A stretch of DNA of 55,323 bases from Acidobacteriota bacterium. GTDB taxonomy: Bacteria; Acidobacteriota; Aminicenantia; UBA2199. The position numbers were made by a program, and so were the translations under genes. The stretch covers positions 1 to 55,323 of the forward strand of contig JAHIKI010000025.1 of assembly GCA_018897435.1 (NCBI GenBank), written 5' to 3'. A model generated the notes under the pieces. That model ran no database searches and was not told where the DNA came from. It saw only the letters and a list, made by a program, of their open reading frames with translations. Shown here one piece after another: positions 10,024 through 18,799 of the stretch; the stretch's first letter is position 1, and every line of letters starts with the position of its first letter.

Positions 10024-10377
10024 ATGATCAAAAAAAGAGAAGAAAAACGTATTCCTTTCCGAAAATTGATCATTTGCAAATGCGGCAAGGAGATGCACCC
10101 AGGCTTCACCCAGGATGTTTCCCAGCATGGTATCGGCATCCAGACCATGCAGTACCCCTCTCTTAATCACAAGGTGCGCATCGCGCTGGCGGTCGAGCAG
10201 GACTCGATATTTCTCGACGGCGAGGTCCGCTGGGCGCGTGAATCCTCCGACCAGCATGAAGTAAAACCCCGGGAGATCGGCATCTATATCCGCAAGCCGC
10301 CGGCCGACTACCTGCGCCTGGTGGCCGAGTGCAGCGACCGCAGCCGGCCCCGCCATCTTTACGAGCCGTTGAAGTAG
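10024..10377 (+). CDS. PilZ-domain protein
   Basis: 117 residues with the hallmarks of a c-di-GMP-binding PilZ domain: an N-terminal REEKR-IPFR segment (RxxxR type) and, about 25 residues later, DVSQHGIGI (D/NxSxxG). It is a single cytoplasmic domain with no output domain, so it would act by binding a partner. An AGGGAG ribosome binding site precedes the ATG. It stands alone between the phosphodiesterase-family gene and tldD. A functional link to either is not shown. The first arginine pair is slightly unusual, so c-di-GMP binding is likely but unproven. Confidence 0.7.
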   Translation: MIKKREEKRIPFRKLIICKCGKEMHPGFTQDVSQHGIGIQTMQYPSLNHKVRIALAVEQDSIFLDGEVRWARESSDQHEVKPREIGIYIRKPPADYLRLVAECSDRSRPRHLYEPLK

Positions 10378-10534
10378 CCGCTGTCCCAGATTTTTTCGCG
10401 GCTGAAAAACGCAGTTTAGGTCTTGCGCTAAATTTATTTTGCAATGAGCGAAACTTTATGATAAAAAAAACGTCTATAGATAATATAGGATTGCTTCAGG
10501 CAATTTTATTGAATAAAAAATCGAGGAGGTTTTT

Positions 10535-12058
10535 ATGGCTGAAATGAGCAGGCGTTCTTTTTTGAAAACTACGGCCGGGGCTGCCGCCGCAGTGCCGGTC
10601 CTTGCCGGCGGCTGGCAGCATTTGCTGGGTGCCGAAAAGCCCGGTTATTTCGAACGGGAATTCGGCATCAGCGATGCGCTGTGCCGGAAAGTGCTGGCCG
10701 CGTCGCTGGCCAGGGGCGGTGACTACGCCGACCTGTATTTCGAGCATACCATCGGCAACTGGATCGTTCTGGAAGACGGCAAGGTCAGTCGCGCCTACAG
10801 TGATGTGGCGCTGGGCGTGGGCATCCGCACCGTCAAGGGCGACCAGGTCGGCTACGGATTTACCCAGGAACTGGATGAGAAGGCCATGCTCAATGCCGCC
10901 GCCATCGCCGCCACCATTGCCGCCGGCGGCAAAACCGAGCCGGCCAAGCAATTCGCCTGGCTGAAAACCGCGAATCATTATCCCCTGGTAAAACTGCTGA
11001 CCGACGTGCCTTTGATCGCGAAACTGCCCCTGGTCCAGGGAGTCAATGAAAAGTGTTTCGCCCTTTCGCCGCTGGTGATCAAAGTCAATGCCACCTTCCA
11101 TGACCAGCAGAAACGCATCATGGTGGTCACCTCCGACGGCGTTAAGGCCGAAGATTTGCAGCCGCGCAACTACCTCACGGCAGCGGTTGTCGCGGAAAAG
11201 GATGGCAAACGGGAGCAAGCGGGCTGGAACCTGGGCGGGCGCAGGGATTTTTCCTATTTCACGCAGGCTGCTGTCGAGGCCATCGCCGCCAAGGCTGTCG
11301 CAAACACTCTGCTGCTGTTCGACGCCGTGCAGCCGCCGGCCGGGGAAATGCCGGTGGTCTTGGGACCAGGAGTGACGGGTGTCCTGCTGCATGAAGCCAT
11401 CGGCCACGGCATGGAAGCCGATTTCAACCGCAAGAAAACGTCGACCTACTGCACCATGATCGGCAAAAAGGTGGCCGAGCCTTTTGTGACCATCATCGAT
11501 GACGGCACTATCCCCGGCATGCTGGGCTCCATCAACTTCGACGATGAGGGCATCCCGGGGCAGAGGACGGTGCTGGTGGAGAACGGCATGCTGAAGAGTT
11601 ACATGCATGACCGGATTTCAGCCCGGTACTACAAGGTAAAACCCACCGGCAACGGTCGCCGCGAAAGCTACCAGCACTACGTGCAGCCGCGCATGCGCAA
11701 CACGCTGATGCTGGCCGGCCCGGCCGATCCCCGGGAAGTGATCCGCGCCGCCGGCAAGGGCATCTACGTGCAGAACGTCAGCAACGGCCAGGTGAAGATC
11801 GGCGAAGGCGATTTCGCTTTCTATGTTTCTCAAGGGCGGATGATCGAGGACGGCAAGCTCGGCGCCCCGATCAAGGACATCAACATCATGGGCAACGGCC
11901 CTAAAATGCTGCAGAACATCGGCATGGTGGCCAATGACCTGGAATTGTTCCAGGGCGGCACCGGCGCCTGCGGCAAAGGCGGGCAGGCCGTCCCCTGCGG
12001 ATTCGGACAACCCTCGTGCCTGGTCAAGTCGCTGACCGTCGGCGGCGTCAGGTCCTGA
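10535..12058 (+). CDS. tldD: TldD-family metalloprotease with Tat signal
   Basis: 507 residues. The catalytic HEAIGH (HExxxH) is at about 286-291, and near the C-terminus GACGKGGQAVPCGFGQ carries the conserved glycine/cysteine region. TldD and TldE form a heterodimeric zinc protease that trims small peptides; in E. coli it acts on microcin B17 precursor and CcdA. Oddly, this copy begins with a clear twin-arginine signal: SRRSFLK followed by an Ala-rich hydrophobic stretch (about residues 5-25). E. coli TldD is cytoplasmic and lacks such a signal. It has a strong GAGGAGG ribosome binding site. The tldE gene follows 17 bp after the stop. Confidence 0.92.
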   Translation: MAEMSRRSFLKTTAGAAAAVPVLAGGWQHLLGAEKPGYFEREFGISDALCRKVLAASLARGGDYADLYFEHTIGNWIVLEDGKVSRAYSDVALGVGIRTVKGDQVGYGFTQELDEKAMLNAAAIAATIAAGGKTEPAKQFAWLKTANHYPLVKLLTDVPLIAKLPLVQGVNEKCFALSPLVIKVNATFHDQQKRIMVVTSDGVKAEDLQPRNYLTAAVVAEKDGKREQAGWNLGGRRDFSYFTQAAVEAIAAKAVANTLLLFDAVQPPAGEMPVVLGPGVTGVLLHEAIGHGMEADFNRKKTSTYCTMIGKKVAEPFVTIIDDGTIPGMLGSINFDDEGIPGQRTVLVENGMLKSYMHDRISARYYKVKPTGNGRRESYQHYVQPRMRNTLMLAGPADPREVIRAAGKGIYVQNVSNGQVKIGEGDFAFYVSQGRMIEDGKLGAPIKDINIMGNGPKMLQNIGMVANDLELFQGGTGACGKGGQAVPCGFGQPSCLVKSLTVGGVRS

Positions 12059-12075
12059 GCAAAGGAGAAATGGCA

Positions 12076-13398
12076 ATGAACAAGGAAATGTTAGAATTGT
12101 GTGCCTGGGTGGTCAAAACCGCCAAGGTGGCCGGCGCCGACGCCTGCATGGTCAATCTGGACAGCAACCGTTCCGTTGAGGTCAGTTACCGCGATCGCCG
12201 CCCGGAAAACATCAAGGAGGCCTCCACCAAGGCCCTCAATGTCCGGGTTTTCGTCAACGGCCGCTATTCCAATCAGAGTACTTCCGACCTGAGGAAGGAG
12301 GCTTTGCGGGATTTCCTGGCCAACGCCGTGGTCGCCACCAGACTCTTGGCAGAAGATCCCTACCGGACCCTTCCCGACCCGAAATACTGCCAGGGCCGGG
12401 CTGAAATGGACCTCGAACTCGCGGATGCCGCCTATGCGTCCTTCACCCCGGAAAACCGCCACGAAATGGCCAAGGCCATGGAAAATGCCTGCCTGCAGGC
12501 CGGCGGTGACAAGGTGATCTCGGTCACGGCCCAGGAGGAGGACGGCAAACAGGAATCGGTGCTGGTGGCCAGCAACGGCTTTGAAGGCTACAGCCAGGGG
12601 ACCTATTACGCGGCCTTCGCCCAGATGACGGCCCAGGACGCCGGCGACCGCCGGCCCAACGGTTACAGTTACGCGGTGACCGTTTGCCGTAGCGACCTGC
12701 CCCGGCCGGAAGAGATCGGCGCCCTGGCCGCCCGGCGCACCCTGGACCTGATGGGGGCCAAAAAAATCAAGACCGAGACCCTGCCCATCATAATCGAGAA
12801 CCAGAACGTGGGCCGCCTCTTCGGGGGTTTCCTCAGCGCCATGTTCGGCCGCAGCATCCAGCAAAAACGGTCGTTCCTGGCCGACAAGAAAGGCCAGGCG
12901 GTCGCCAGCCGGCATCTCACCCTGGTCGACGATCCGTTCATCACCAAAGGCCTGGGCAGCCGCCTGTATGACGATGATGGCATCACAGCCAAAAAAAGGG
13001 TCATGATTGAGGCCGGAGTTTTAAAGGAATTTTTCGTCGACTGGTACTACAGCCGCAAGCTGGAGTGGGAGCCCACTGCGGGCGGCCCTTCCAACCTGGT
13101 CATTCCCCCGGGCCGGCGCCCGGTCCAGGAGATCATGAAAGACCTGGGCCGCGGCATCCTGATCAGCGGCTTCATCGGCGGCAACTCCAACCCGACCACC
13201 GGCGACGCCTCGATCGGTATTACCGGCCAGCTCTTCGAAAACGGTGAGCCGGTGCAGGCCGTGGCCGAGATGAACATCGCCGACAACCACCTGAAGTTCT
13301 GGCACAAGCTCATCGAAGTAGCCAATGACCCGTTCCTCTACTCTTCCTTCCGCTTCCCCAGCCTGGTCTTCGAGAACGTGGTCGTGTCGGGAGTGTAG
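12076..13398 (+). CDS. tldE: TldE/PmbA-family protease subunit
   Basis: About 441 residues, the non-catalytic partner of TldD: it aligns in style with PmbA (C-terminal GNSNPTTGDASIGITGQLFENGEP) and has no HExxxH. It is needed for protease activity of the heterodimer. It directly follows tldD. The AAAGGAG at 12061-12067 is spaced properly for ATG 12076; ATG 12070 would be too close. No signal peptide is visible, although its partner TldD has a Tat signal. Either TldE is carried out with TldD or the TldD signal is not processed as such. Confidence 0.88.
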   Translation: MNKEMLELCAWVVKTAKVAGADACMVNLDSNRSVEVSYRDRRPENIKEASTKALNVRVFVNGRYSNQSTSDLRKEALRDFLANAVVATRLLAEDPYRTLPDPKYCQGRAEMDLELADAAYASFTPENRHEMAKAMENACLQAGGDKVISVTAQEEDGKQESVLVASNGFEGYSQGTYYAAFAQMTAQDAGDRRPNGYSYAVTVCRSDLPRPEEIGALAARRTLDLMGAKKIKTETLPIIIENQNVGRLFGGFLSAMFGRSIQQKRSFLADKKGQAVASRHLTLVDDPFITKGLGSRLYDDDGITAKKRVMIEAGVLKEFFVDWYYSRKLEWEPTAGGPSNLVIPPGRRPVQEIMKDLGRGILISGFIGGNSNPTTGDASIGITGQLFENGEPVQAVAEMNIADNHLKFWHKLIEVANDPFLYSSFRFPSLVFENVVVSGV

Positions 13399-13427
13399 TA
13401 TCTTTTGAATAAAAGCAGGCTGCCGGC

Positions 13428-14480
13428 TTAAATGAAATAGCCCAGAATTTCGTTCAAAAGCAGGATCTTATCCGCGGGCACGGCGATATTTTTACCCTTG
13501 CGGACCAGGAAGCCTTCGGTCAGCAAAAAATCGGTGGGGGCGGGAAAAGACTTGAAAGCAGATGCCGGGATGCCGTCGAGCAGGCGCAGGCCGGTGATGA
13601 TGCGGCGCAGGTCGGGCTGTAGGGGAGCGGTTTTTTGCTCGGGAAGAATCCCTTTGTTCAGGGCGGCGTAATATTTTTTCAAATCCGAAAAATTCTTGTA
13701 ATCGCGACTGTTAAGGAAACCGGCAGCCGAGGGGCCAAGGCCGATGTAAGGTTGATTTTTCCAATATTTCAGGTTATGTTGCGAAGCCTTTCCCGGCCGG
13801 CAGAAGTTGGAGACTTCGTAGTGGTTGTAGCCCAGGTCAAGCAGGCTTTGCCGGGCTTGAAAATAGAGGCGGGCGTCCCGTTCATCGGCAGCCTGGCGCG
13901 GCACTCCCTCCAAAATATAGACAGAAACGTGGGCGGGTTTCAATGTTTCGATTTGGTGAAAATTCAGCGCCATGCTCTTGGATGTCTGGGTTTCCAGGCC
14001 GATGATCAGGTCGAGGCTGATGTTGGTGAAGCCGGCGTCCCGGGCCTGTTCCATTGCCTGCAGCGCTTGAGCGGCGCTGTGCGTCCTTTTCAGGCAGCGC
14101 AGGTCGCGATCCTGGAAGGACTGGACACCGATGCTCAGGCGGTTGACGCCGGCGCGGCGGCATGCCCTTAATTGCGGCGCGGCCAGGTCTTCCGGATTGG
14201 CTTCCAGTGTGATCTCGCTTTTTTTGTCGATTGGGAAGTTTTTCGCCGCTGTTTCCAGTAGGGCCGATATTTGCGGTGCGGTCAACAGCGAGGGCGAACC
14301 GCCGCCGATATAAACCGTGTCCAATGGGCGGCCGGGATCCCGACGCCGGCGGATTTCCCGCGCCAGGTAACGGAGATAAATAGCAGCAAGGGCCGGCCGG
14401 TGTTTTTTTTTGAAAAAATGGCAGTAAAAGCAGGCGCGGCGGCAGAAGGGAAAATGGATGTATAATCCGCTTTTTTTCAA
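13428..14480 (-). CDS. hemW: HemW-like radical SAM protein
   Basis: 350 residues. CRRACFYC at residues 13-20 is the radical SAM CxxxCxxC cluster motif, and IGGGSPSLL is the SAM-binding GGGxP-type region. HemW is a heme chaperone related to oxygen-independent coproporphyrinogen oxidase but lacking that activity. The first codon is TTG at 14480, overlapping the batE stop (TTGA). No ATG lies before the essential Cys motif, so the TTG start is likely. It ends the bat operon and converges on tldE with only 29 bp between stops. Confidence 0.85.
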   Translation of the reverse strand: MKKSGLYIHFPFCRRACFYCHFFKKKHRPALAAIYLRYLAREIRRRRDPGRPLDTVYIGGGSPSLLTAPQISALLETAAKNFPIDKKSEITLEANPEDLAAPQLRACRRAGVNRLSIGVQSFQDRDLRCLKRTHSAAQALQAMEQARDAGFTNISLDLIIGLETQTSKSMALNFHQIETLKPAHVSVYILEGVPRQAADERDARLYFQARQSLLDLGYNHYEVSNFCRPGKASQHNLKYWKNQPYIGLGPSAAGFLNSRDYKNFSDLKKYYAALNKGILPEQKTAPLQPDLRRIITGLRLLDGIPASAFKSFPAPTDFLLTEGFLVRKGKNIAVPADKILLLNEILGYFI

Positions 14481-15226
14481 ATCAGGGCCAGGCGCTTTTT
14501 CTCGATCCAGCCGGCGATCTGGGTGGAAGCGCTGACCTGCACCCAGTCGCGGTAACGGTCGATGATCCGGACTTCCAGGCCGGGATCGACCTTGAACAGC
14601 ACGGTGTTGTCCTCGCCCGGGCCGCTGCGCAGCAGGGAGTTTTCCTCCATGATCATGGCGCTGCCGCTTTGGCCGAGGGCGGCCACGCGGCTGATGTGAT
14701 AGGCACCGAGGGCCAGGATCAGCAGGAGAGAGAAAGCCGCGGCGTAGAGGATTTTTTTATTTCTTCCCCTGGTCAGCAGCAGGAATAGCGAGATGTTCAG
14801 CAGCAGCAAGGCCAGCAGCAGCATGGTGCTTAATGTGTTCAGGCTCAGTTTGCTTTCCAGGACCTGCAGGCTGCGAGTGACGAAATCGGGTTTGGCCGGG
14901 ACCGCGGCGGCGGGGAAGTGGCGGTTGACCATGGCGATGTTTTTAGAGATGGCAGGGTCGAGGGGGCGCAATTCACGGGCCTGCAAATAGTAGATCTTGG
15001 CTGACAGGAAATTCTCCAGTTTGTAGTGGCAGTTGCCGATGTTGAACAGCACCTTCCAGTTCGTGACCTGGCGGCTGATGTTCAGGTATAGGGGCAGGGC
15101 GGCGGCAAATTTGCCCTCTTCATACAAGCGGTTGGCGGCAGCGAAGTCCTCCTGGACTCCGGCACCCGCGACCGCGGTCAGCAGCGCCATCAGCGTGCAA
15201 AAAAAGATCGCTTTTTTTTGTTTCAT
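14477..15226 (-). CDS. batE: BatE-like TPR and SH3-domain protein
   Basis: 249 residues: a signal peptide, two or three TPR units (about 28-110, for example NRLYEEGKFAAALPLYLNI), two membrane helices (about 135-185), and a C-terminal bacterial SH3 domain (NSLLRSGPGEDNTVLFKVDPG). This matches BatE of Bacteroides aerotolerance loci. The start overlaps batD by 4 bp and the stop overlaps hemW. Bat proteins act at the inner membrane/periplasm and are linked to envelope stress and oxidative tolerance, but the mechanism is poorly known. Confidence 0.8.
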   Translation of the reverse strand: MKQKKAIFFCTLMALLTAVAGAGVQEDFAAANRLYEEGKFAAALPLYLNISRQVTNWKVLFNIGNCHYKLENFLSAKIYYLQARELRPLDPAISKNIAMVNRHFPAAAVPAKPDFVTRSLQVLESKLSLNTLSTMLLLALLLLNISLFLLLTRGRNKKILYAAAFSLLLILALGAYHISRVAALGQSGSAMIMEENSLLRSGPGEDNTVLFKVDPGLEVRIIDRYRDWVQVSASTQIAGWIEKKRLALI

Positions 15227-16989
15227 TTCATCTTCTTGTCGATTTCCCTGAGCAGGCCGCGCAGGGTCTCCAAGTCCTTTTTCAGCTCCAATGCCGATTT
15301 TTTATGCTCAGAGAACTTGGCCAACTCCGACTGCGACTTGATGAACAGGAATTTTTCGGCGCTGGCGGCGGCGACCTGCCGTTGGCGGAAGATCTCGGCG
15401 ATCTTCTGGTTGGAGATCTCGGCCAGGCCCAGACCGCATTTTTCCTGGAAGTAGGCCTCCAGGAGCGGGGCAATGTCTTCGCCGTGCCGGACGCGGGCCA
15501 ACTGCTTCAGTATCCGGGCCAGGACCTGCCGGTTACGGAGCAGCGGGCTGGGGGCAATGTGGCGGTCCCAGAGAACGGTTTTCAGCAGCAGCAGCAGGTT
15601 GAAGGCGAAGAAAGCGAGAATGACGGCCGCGAACCATTTCTGGCGGTACAGGTGCCAGGATTGGTCATGGAGCCGGCCGCTGCGGATGAAATCGATGTCC
15701 TCGCCCTTCTGCACAATAGCGCTTCTGGGCAGGGTCAGGGCATGGTCCGTTGAAAGTTTTTCGCCGCTGACCCGGATCGACAGGGGATGGCTGCGCAGGC
15801 TGACGATATTGCCCCGGGCCGGGTCGAAATACCTGAACTCCAGGGCCGGGAAAGTAAGGGTGCCTGTTTTGTTGAAGGACACCGGGATTTCGGCCCGCAG
15901 GGTCCCGGCCAGGGCGGCGGAATTATATTTGTTCTCCTGGGTGATCTTGGCCGGATAGGTAACGAACTGATCGCTGCCGGGCAGCGTCGGAGGAATAATG
16001 GCTTTGCAATTGCCGCTGCCGCTGATCTCAATTTGCAGGGTGACGATGTCGTTGATATCGGCCTGGGCCTGGGGGCTGTGCAGCGAAAAATCGAATTGGC
16101 CTACCGGCAGCCCGGCCCCCTCGGGGGGAGGTTCGCCAACCGTGATCTTCACTTCCTGGGTCGAGCGGCGGATCGGCTGCGAACCGAAGAACATGGATTG
16201 CGCATCGGCCATTTCCAGTTCGAACTGCAGGGACGGTATGGTCAGGGTGCCGCCCTCGCTGGCGAACAGCGCCGCTTTGCGGATCTCGTAGACCTGGTAG
16301 ATGACGCCGTTGACGTTTTCGCTGCCCGGGGTGATGGACTGGGGGACCGGAAACCATTCCTGCCAGAAACCGGCGAACGAAGCGCTGGAAAGCATGTTTA
16401 CGGCTTGGATGCGGTTGCGGGTGTAGAGCAGGACACGGAACAGCAATTGCTCGCCTTTCAGGCAGTTTTTTTTGGGCAAAACCGCCCGCAAGTAGGCATC
16501 CACCTTCTGCGGCTGGCGATTCTGCATGGGGGAGGTGAAAAAATCGTCACCAAAAAACGAAGGCTGTCCTGCCGGAGGGGGCTGGGCGGGGTTTAAGCTG
16601 CCTTTGACCACTTCCACCGTGAACTGCCGGGTCTGGTAATCCTGCCCCTGGTACTGGTAGCGGACCGGCGGCAAGGTCAATTTTCCGGTGCGCACCGGCA
16701 TCAGGTAGTAGACGAAGCGGGTGGAGGTGGAGCTGGCACCGTTGCGGAATTGGAATTCGGAACTGCGTGTTGTCTGCAGGGTCTTGAAATCGTCGAGGTA
16801 GGTCAGATCTGGCTGGCTGGGATTTTCGATATTTTTAAAGGTCAGGGTGTAGATCAAGGTGTCGTCCAGGCCGAGTTTTTCAGCGCTGACCCTGGCCGTG
16901 ACCTCGGCGTCCACGTTCGACATCAAGGTTGACGCGGCCAGCAACATGGCCAGAAGCAAGAAAAAACAGGCGCTACCAGTCCTTTTCAT
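15223..16989 (-). CDS. batD: BatD-like membrane protein
   Basis: 588 residues, the size of BatD. It has a signal peptide, then several immunoglobulin-like beta domains (periplasmic), a membrane helix at about 455-475 (AAVILAFFAFNLLLLL) and a cytoplasmic helical tail. The N-terminal DLTYLDDFKTL and SSEFQFRNG phrases are typical of the BatD family. Its start overlaps batC by 17 bp. Likely partners are the VWA protein BatB and the TPR proteins. Function is inferred from family and operon. Confidence 0.85.
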   Translation of the reverse strand: MKRTGSACFFLLLAMLLAASTLMSNVDAEVTARVSAEKLGLDDTLIYTLTFKNIENPSQPDLTYLDDFKTLQTTRSSEFQFRNGASSTSTRFVYYLMPVRTGKLTLPPVRYQYQGQDYQTRQFTVEVVKGSLNPAQPPPAGQPSFFGDDFFTSPMQNRQPQKVDAYLRAVLPKKNCLKGEQLLFRVLLYTRNRIQAVNMLSSASFAGFWQEWFPVPQSITPGSENVNGVIYQVYEIRKAALFASEGGTLTIPSLQFELEMADAQSMFFGSQPIRRSTQEVKITVGEPPPEGAGLPVGQFDFSLHSPQAQADINDIVTLQIEISGSGNCKAIIPPTLPGSDQFVTYPAKITQENKYNSAALAGTLRAEIPVSFNKTGTLTFPALEFRYFDPARGNIVSLRSHPLSIRVSGEKLSTDHALTLPRSAIVQKGEDIDFIRSGRLHDQSWHLYRQKWFAAVILAFFAFNLLLLLKTVLWDRHIAPSPLLRNRQVLARILKQLARVRHGEDIAPLLEAYFQEKCGLGLAEISNQKIAEIFRQRQVAAASAEKFLFIKSQSELAKFSEHKKSALELKKDLETLRGLLREIDKKMK

Positions 16990-17569
16990 TTTTGACCGGG
17001 GCGATCTTGCGCTTTTTCTTTTCCATCTGCCGCTTTTCGTTCTGGTTGAGGAATTGCATCATGGCATTGTATTTCTGCTTCTGTTTTTCGGCTTCGGCCT
17101 GCGGGTCCTGCTGCTGGTCTTGCGGCTGCTCCTGCTGTTGCTGCTCCTGGATCTTTTTCAGGGTCAGCTCGAAGTTCTTCTTGCCCTGCAGGTCTTCGGG
17201 ATCGAGGCGCAGGCATTGCTTGTAGCTTTCCAGGGCCTTGGGGAATTGGCCAAGCCGGTAGTAGGCGTTGCCCAGGTTGTAATGAAGACCGGCCGCGGCC
17301 GCTCCCAGCTTGGCGGGCTCGATGCGGGAAAATTCATCCAGGGCTTCCTGGTATTTTTTCAATTCGTAAAGCGTGGCGGCGGTGTTGTTCTTCAATTGCG
17401 GGGCTTCGGCTTTCAGACCCTTGGCCGAGAGGAATTGTTCCAGCGCTTCCGCGAATTTACCCTGGCGGTAGGCCTCGATCCCCTTCTGGTTTTTGCGGGC
17501 GGTCGGTTCGAACCAATGCCAGCCCAGCAGCAGGGGGAACAGCAGTAAAATGATCAGCTTTTTTGCCAC
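16973..17569 (-). CDS. batC: BatC-like TPR protein
   Basis: 198 residues. A short hydrophobic N-terminus is followed by three TPR-like repeats (about 27-135) and a Gln/Lys-rich tail with EQQQQEQPQDQQQD. The start codon is GTG at 17569. It overlaps batB by 16 bp and batD by 17 bp, so the genes are translationally coupled. BatC is thought to organise the BatA/BatB/BatD complex in the periplasm. Confidence 0.8.
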   Translation of the reverse strand: MAKKLIILLLFPLLLGWHWFEPTARKNQKGIEAYRQGKFAEALEQFLSAKGLKAEAPQLKNNTAATLYELKKYQEALDEFSRIEPAKLGAAAAGLHYNLGNAYYRLGQFPKALESYKQCLRLDPEDLQGKKNFELTLKKIQEQQQQEQPQDQQQDPQAEAEKQKQKYNAMMQFLNQNEKRQMEKKKRKIAPVKNEKDW

Positions 17570-18564
17570 GTGACCTTCCTGTCGCTGATGGCCATCTCGC
17601 TTACCAGAAAAAAAACGGCCAGCAGCAGTGGATAGGCAAAGCGGTCGATCTTTTTGCTTTTGACTTTTTTGGCCAGCAGCTGCCGTTCATAATCCCCTAA
17701 AATTCTAATGAAGGAAGAGATCCCGGCCGCGGCGCTCAGGCGGTAGTATTGCCCGGCGCCGGCCGAGGCGATCTCGATGAGCGTGTTTTCAACCAGCTGC
17801 GATTTAATGATATTGCCCTGGCTGTCCTTTTTCCAATTAGCGGTCTTGCCGCTTTCATCAAGAATGGGAATCGGCGCTCCGCCGGGAGATCCAACGCCAA
17901 CGGTGAAAACAGCGATCTTTTGTTTTTGCAGTTCCGGCATTGATGTCGACCAATTTTTTTCCTGGTCTTCGCCGTCGCTGATCAAAACGATCACCTTTTG
18001 GCTGGCCGGGGAATTCTTGAACATGCGCAGGGCCAGGGCGAACCCCTTGGCGAAGTCGGTGCCCTGCTCTTCTTCCGGGCTGGCGGCCGAGGCCAGGGTC
18101 AGGAGTTTGAAGGCCTCATAATCCATGGTCAGCGGGCATTGCACGTAGGCTACGGCGGCGAAATTGACCAGGCTGACCATGTCGGTCTTCAGCGCGTCTA
18201 CTATTTCCGCGATCAGGTTCTTGGCCACTTCCAGGCGCGAGGGCTGCAGGTCCTCGGCGTTCATGGAGGTGGAAGTGTCGAGCAGGAAAACGATCTCCAG
18301 GCCGCGGATGTCCAGGGTTTCAAAGCGTTCGCCCCACTGCGGCCGGGCCAGGGCCAGGATGAGGAAGAAGAAGGCCGCCAACAGCAGCGCCGCTTTAAAA
18401 AAATCCATTTCCCGGCCGCTGCGCACCACGCTCCGTGCTTCAGCCGCTGCCGCAATAAAATCACGCAGAATCCGCCTTTTTTTGCGGTAGTTCCACACCA
18501 CCAGCAGGGTGAAGGGAATGAGCAGCAGCAGGAGAAAGAGCAGGGCGGGGTTGGCGAAGCTCAT
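17554..18564 (-). CDS. batB: BatA/BatB-like von Willebrand factor A protein
   Basis: 336 residues. An N-terminal helix, a second helix (about 55-73), a VWA domain with an intact MIDAS (DTSTS at 96-100) and a C-terminal helix (RFAYPLLLAVFFLV) give the BatA/BatB layout. It heads the batB-C-D-E-hemW operon. Only one VWA protein is present, and the MoxR ATPase and DUF58 genes that usually precede batA are absent from this locus. A TATAAT at 18618-18623 is the probable promoter, with a leader of about 47 nt. Confidence 0.85.
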   Translation of the reverse strand: MSFANPALLFLLLLLIPFTLLVVWNYRKKRRILRDFIAAAAEARSVVRSGREMDFFKAALLLAAFFFLILALARPQWGERFETLDIRGLEIVFLLDTSTSMNAEDLQPSRLEVAKNLIAEIVDALKTDMVSLVNFAAVAYVQCPLTMDYEAFKLLTLASAASPEEEQGTDFAKGFALALRMFKNSPASQKVIVLISDGEDQEKNWSTSMPELQKQKIAVFTVGVGSPGGAPIPILDESGKTANWKKDSQGNIIKSQLVENTLIEIASAGAGQYYRLSAAAGISSFIRILGDYERQLLAKKVKSKKIDRFAYPLLLAVFFLVSEMAISDRKVTWQKS

Positions 18565-18617
18565 GGGCGCTCGTCGAAGGCTTTGTGATTTGATACTTTG
18601 ACCATTTTTCCTAGATT

Positions 18618-18623
18618 ATTATA
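18618..18623 (-). promoter_or_regulatory. -10 box TATAAT upstream of the bat operon
   Basis: Perfect TATAAT on the minus strand; the best -35 (TTCATT, 16 nt away) is weak. It would start transcription near 18611. Confidence 0.5.
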
Positions 18624-18662
18624 GCAAAATGATGCGCTGAATGAAAGAATAGCTCGGTGCAA

Positions 18663-18688
18663 GGTAGACGGTTGACGGTGTACGGGCA
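18663..18688. repeat. GACGGTTGACGGT-type intergenic repeat, copy 1
   Basis: GGTAGACGGTTGACGGTGTACGG. Related copies are at about 32951-32990 (reverse orientation) and 38367-38400. It is a short degenerate tandem (GACGGT words) directly followed here by a REP element. Confidence 0.5.
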
Positions 18689-18700
18689 CGGCACGAAAGC

Positions 18701-18725
18701 GGGGCACGGCGCGCCGTGCCCCTAC
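18701..18725 (-). repeat. REP element, CACGGC type
   Basis: A perfect 22 bp palindrome (GGGGCACGGCG plus its complement) followed by CTAC, i.e. 5'-GTAG-GGGC on the minus strand. A GTAG tetranucleotide before a palindrome is the hallmark of REPs mobilised by RAYT transposases. Confidence 0.8.
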
Positions 18726-18756
18726 GATCCCCCTCACGAGTTCTGACCCAAAAACC

Positions 18757-18785
18757 TTGACATAAAATCCCCAATAGGTTAAACC
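18757..18785 (+). promoter_or_regulatory. Possible promoter of the restriction-modification gene
   Basis: Perfect TTGACA (18757-18762), 17 nt spacer, then a weak -10 TAAACC (18780-18785), 14 nt before the ATG. No Shine-Dalgarno is visible. Confidence 0.4.
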
Positions 18786-18799
18786 TTAAACAAATCGCC

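Noticed and set aside
10496-11608. 370-codon open frame antisense to tldD
   Set aside because: Composition typical of a reverse-frame shadow (many H, G, D, V) and no motif; tldD is unambiguous.
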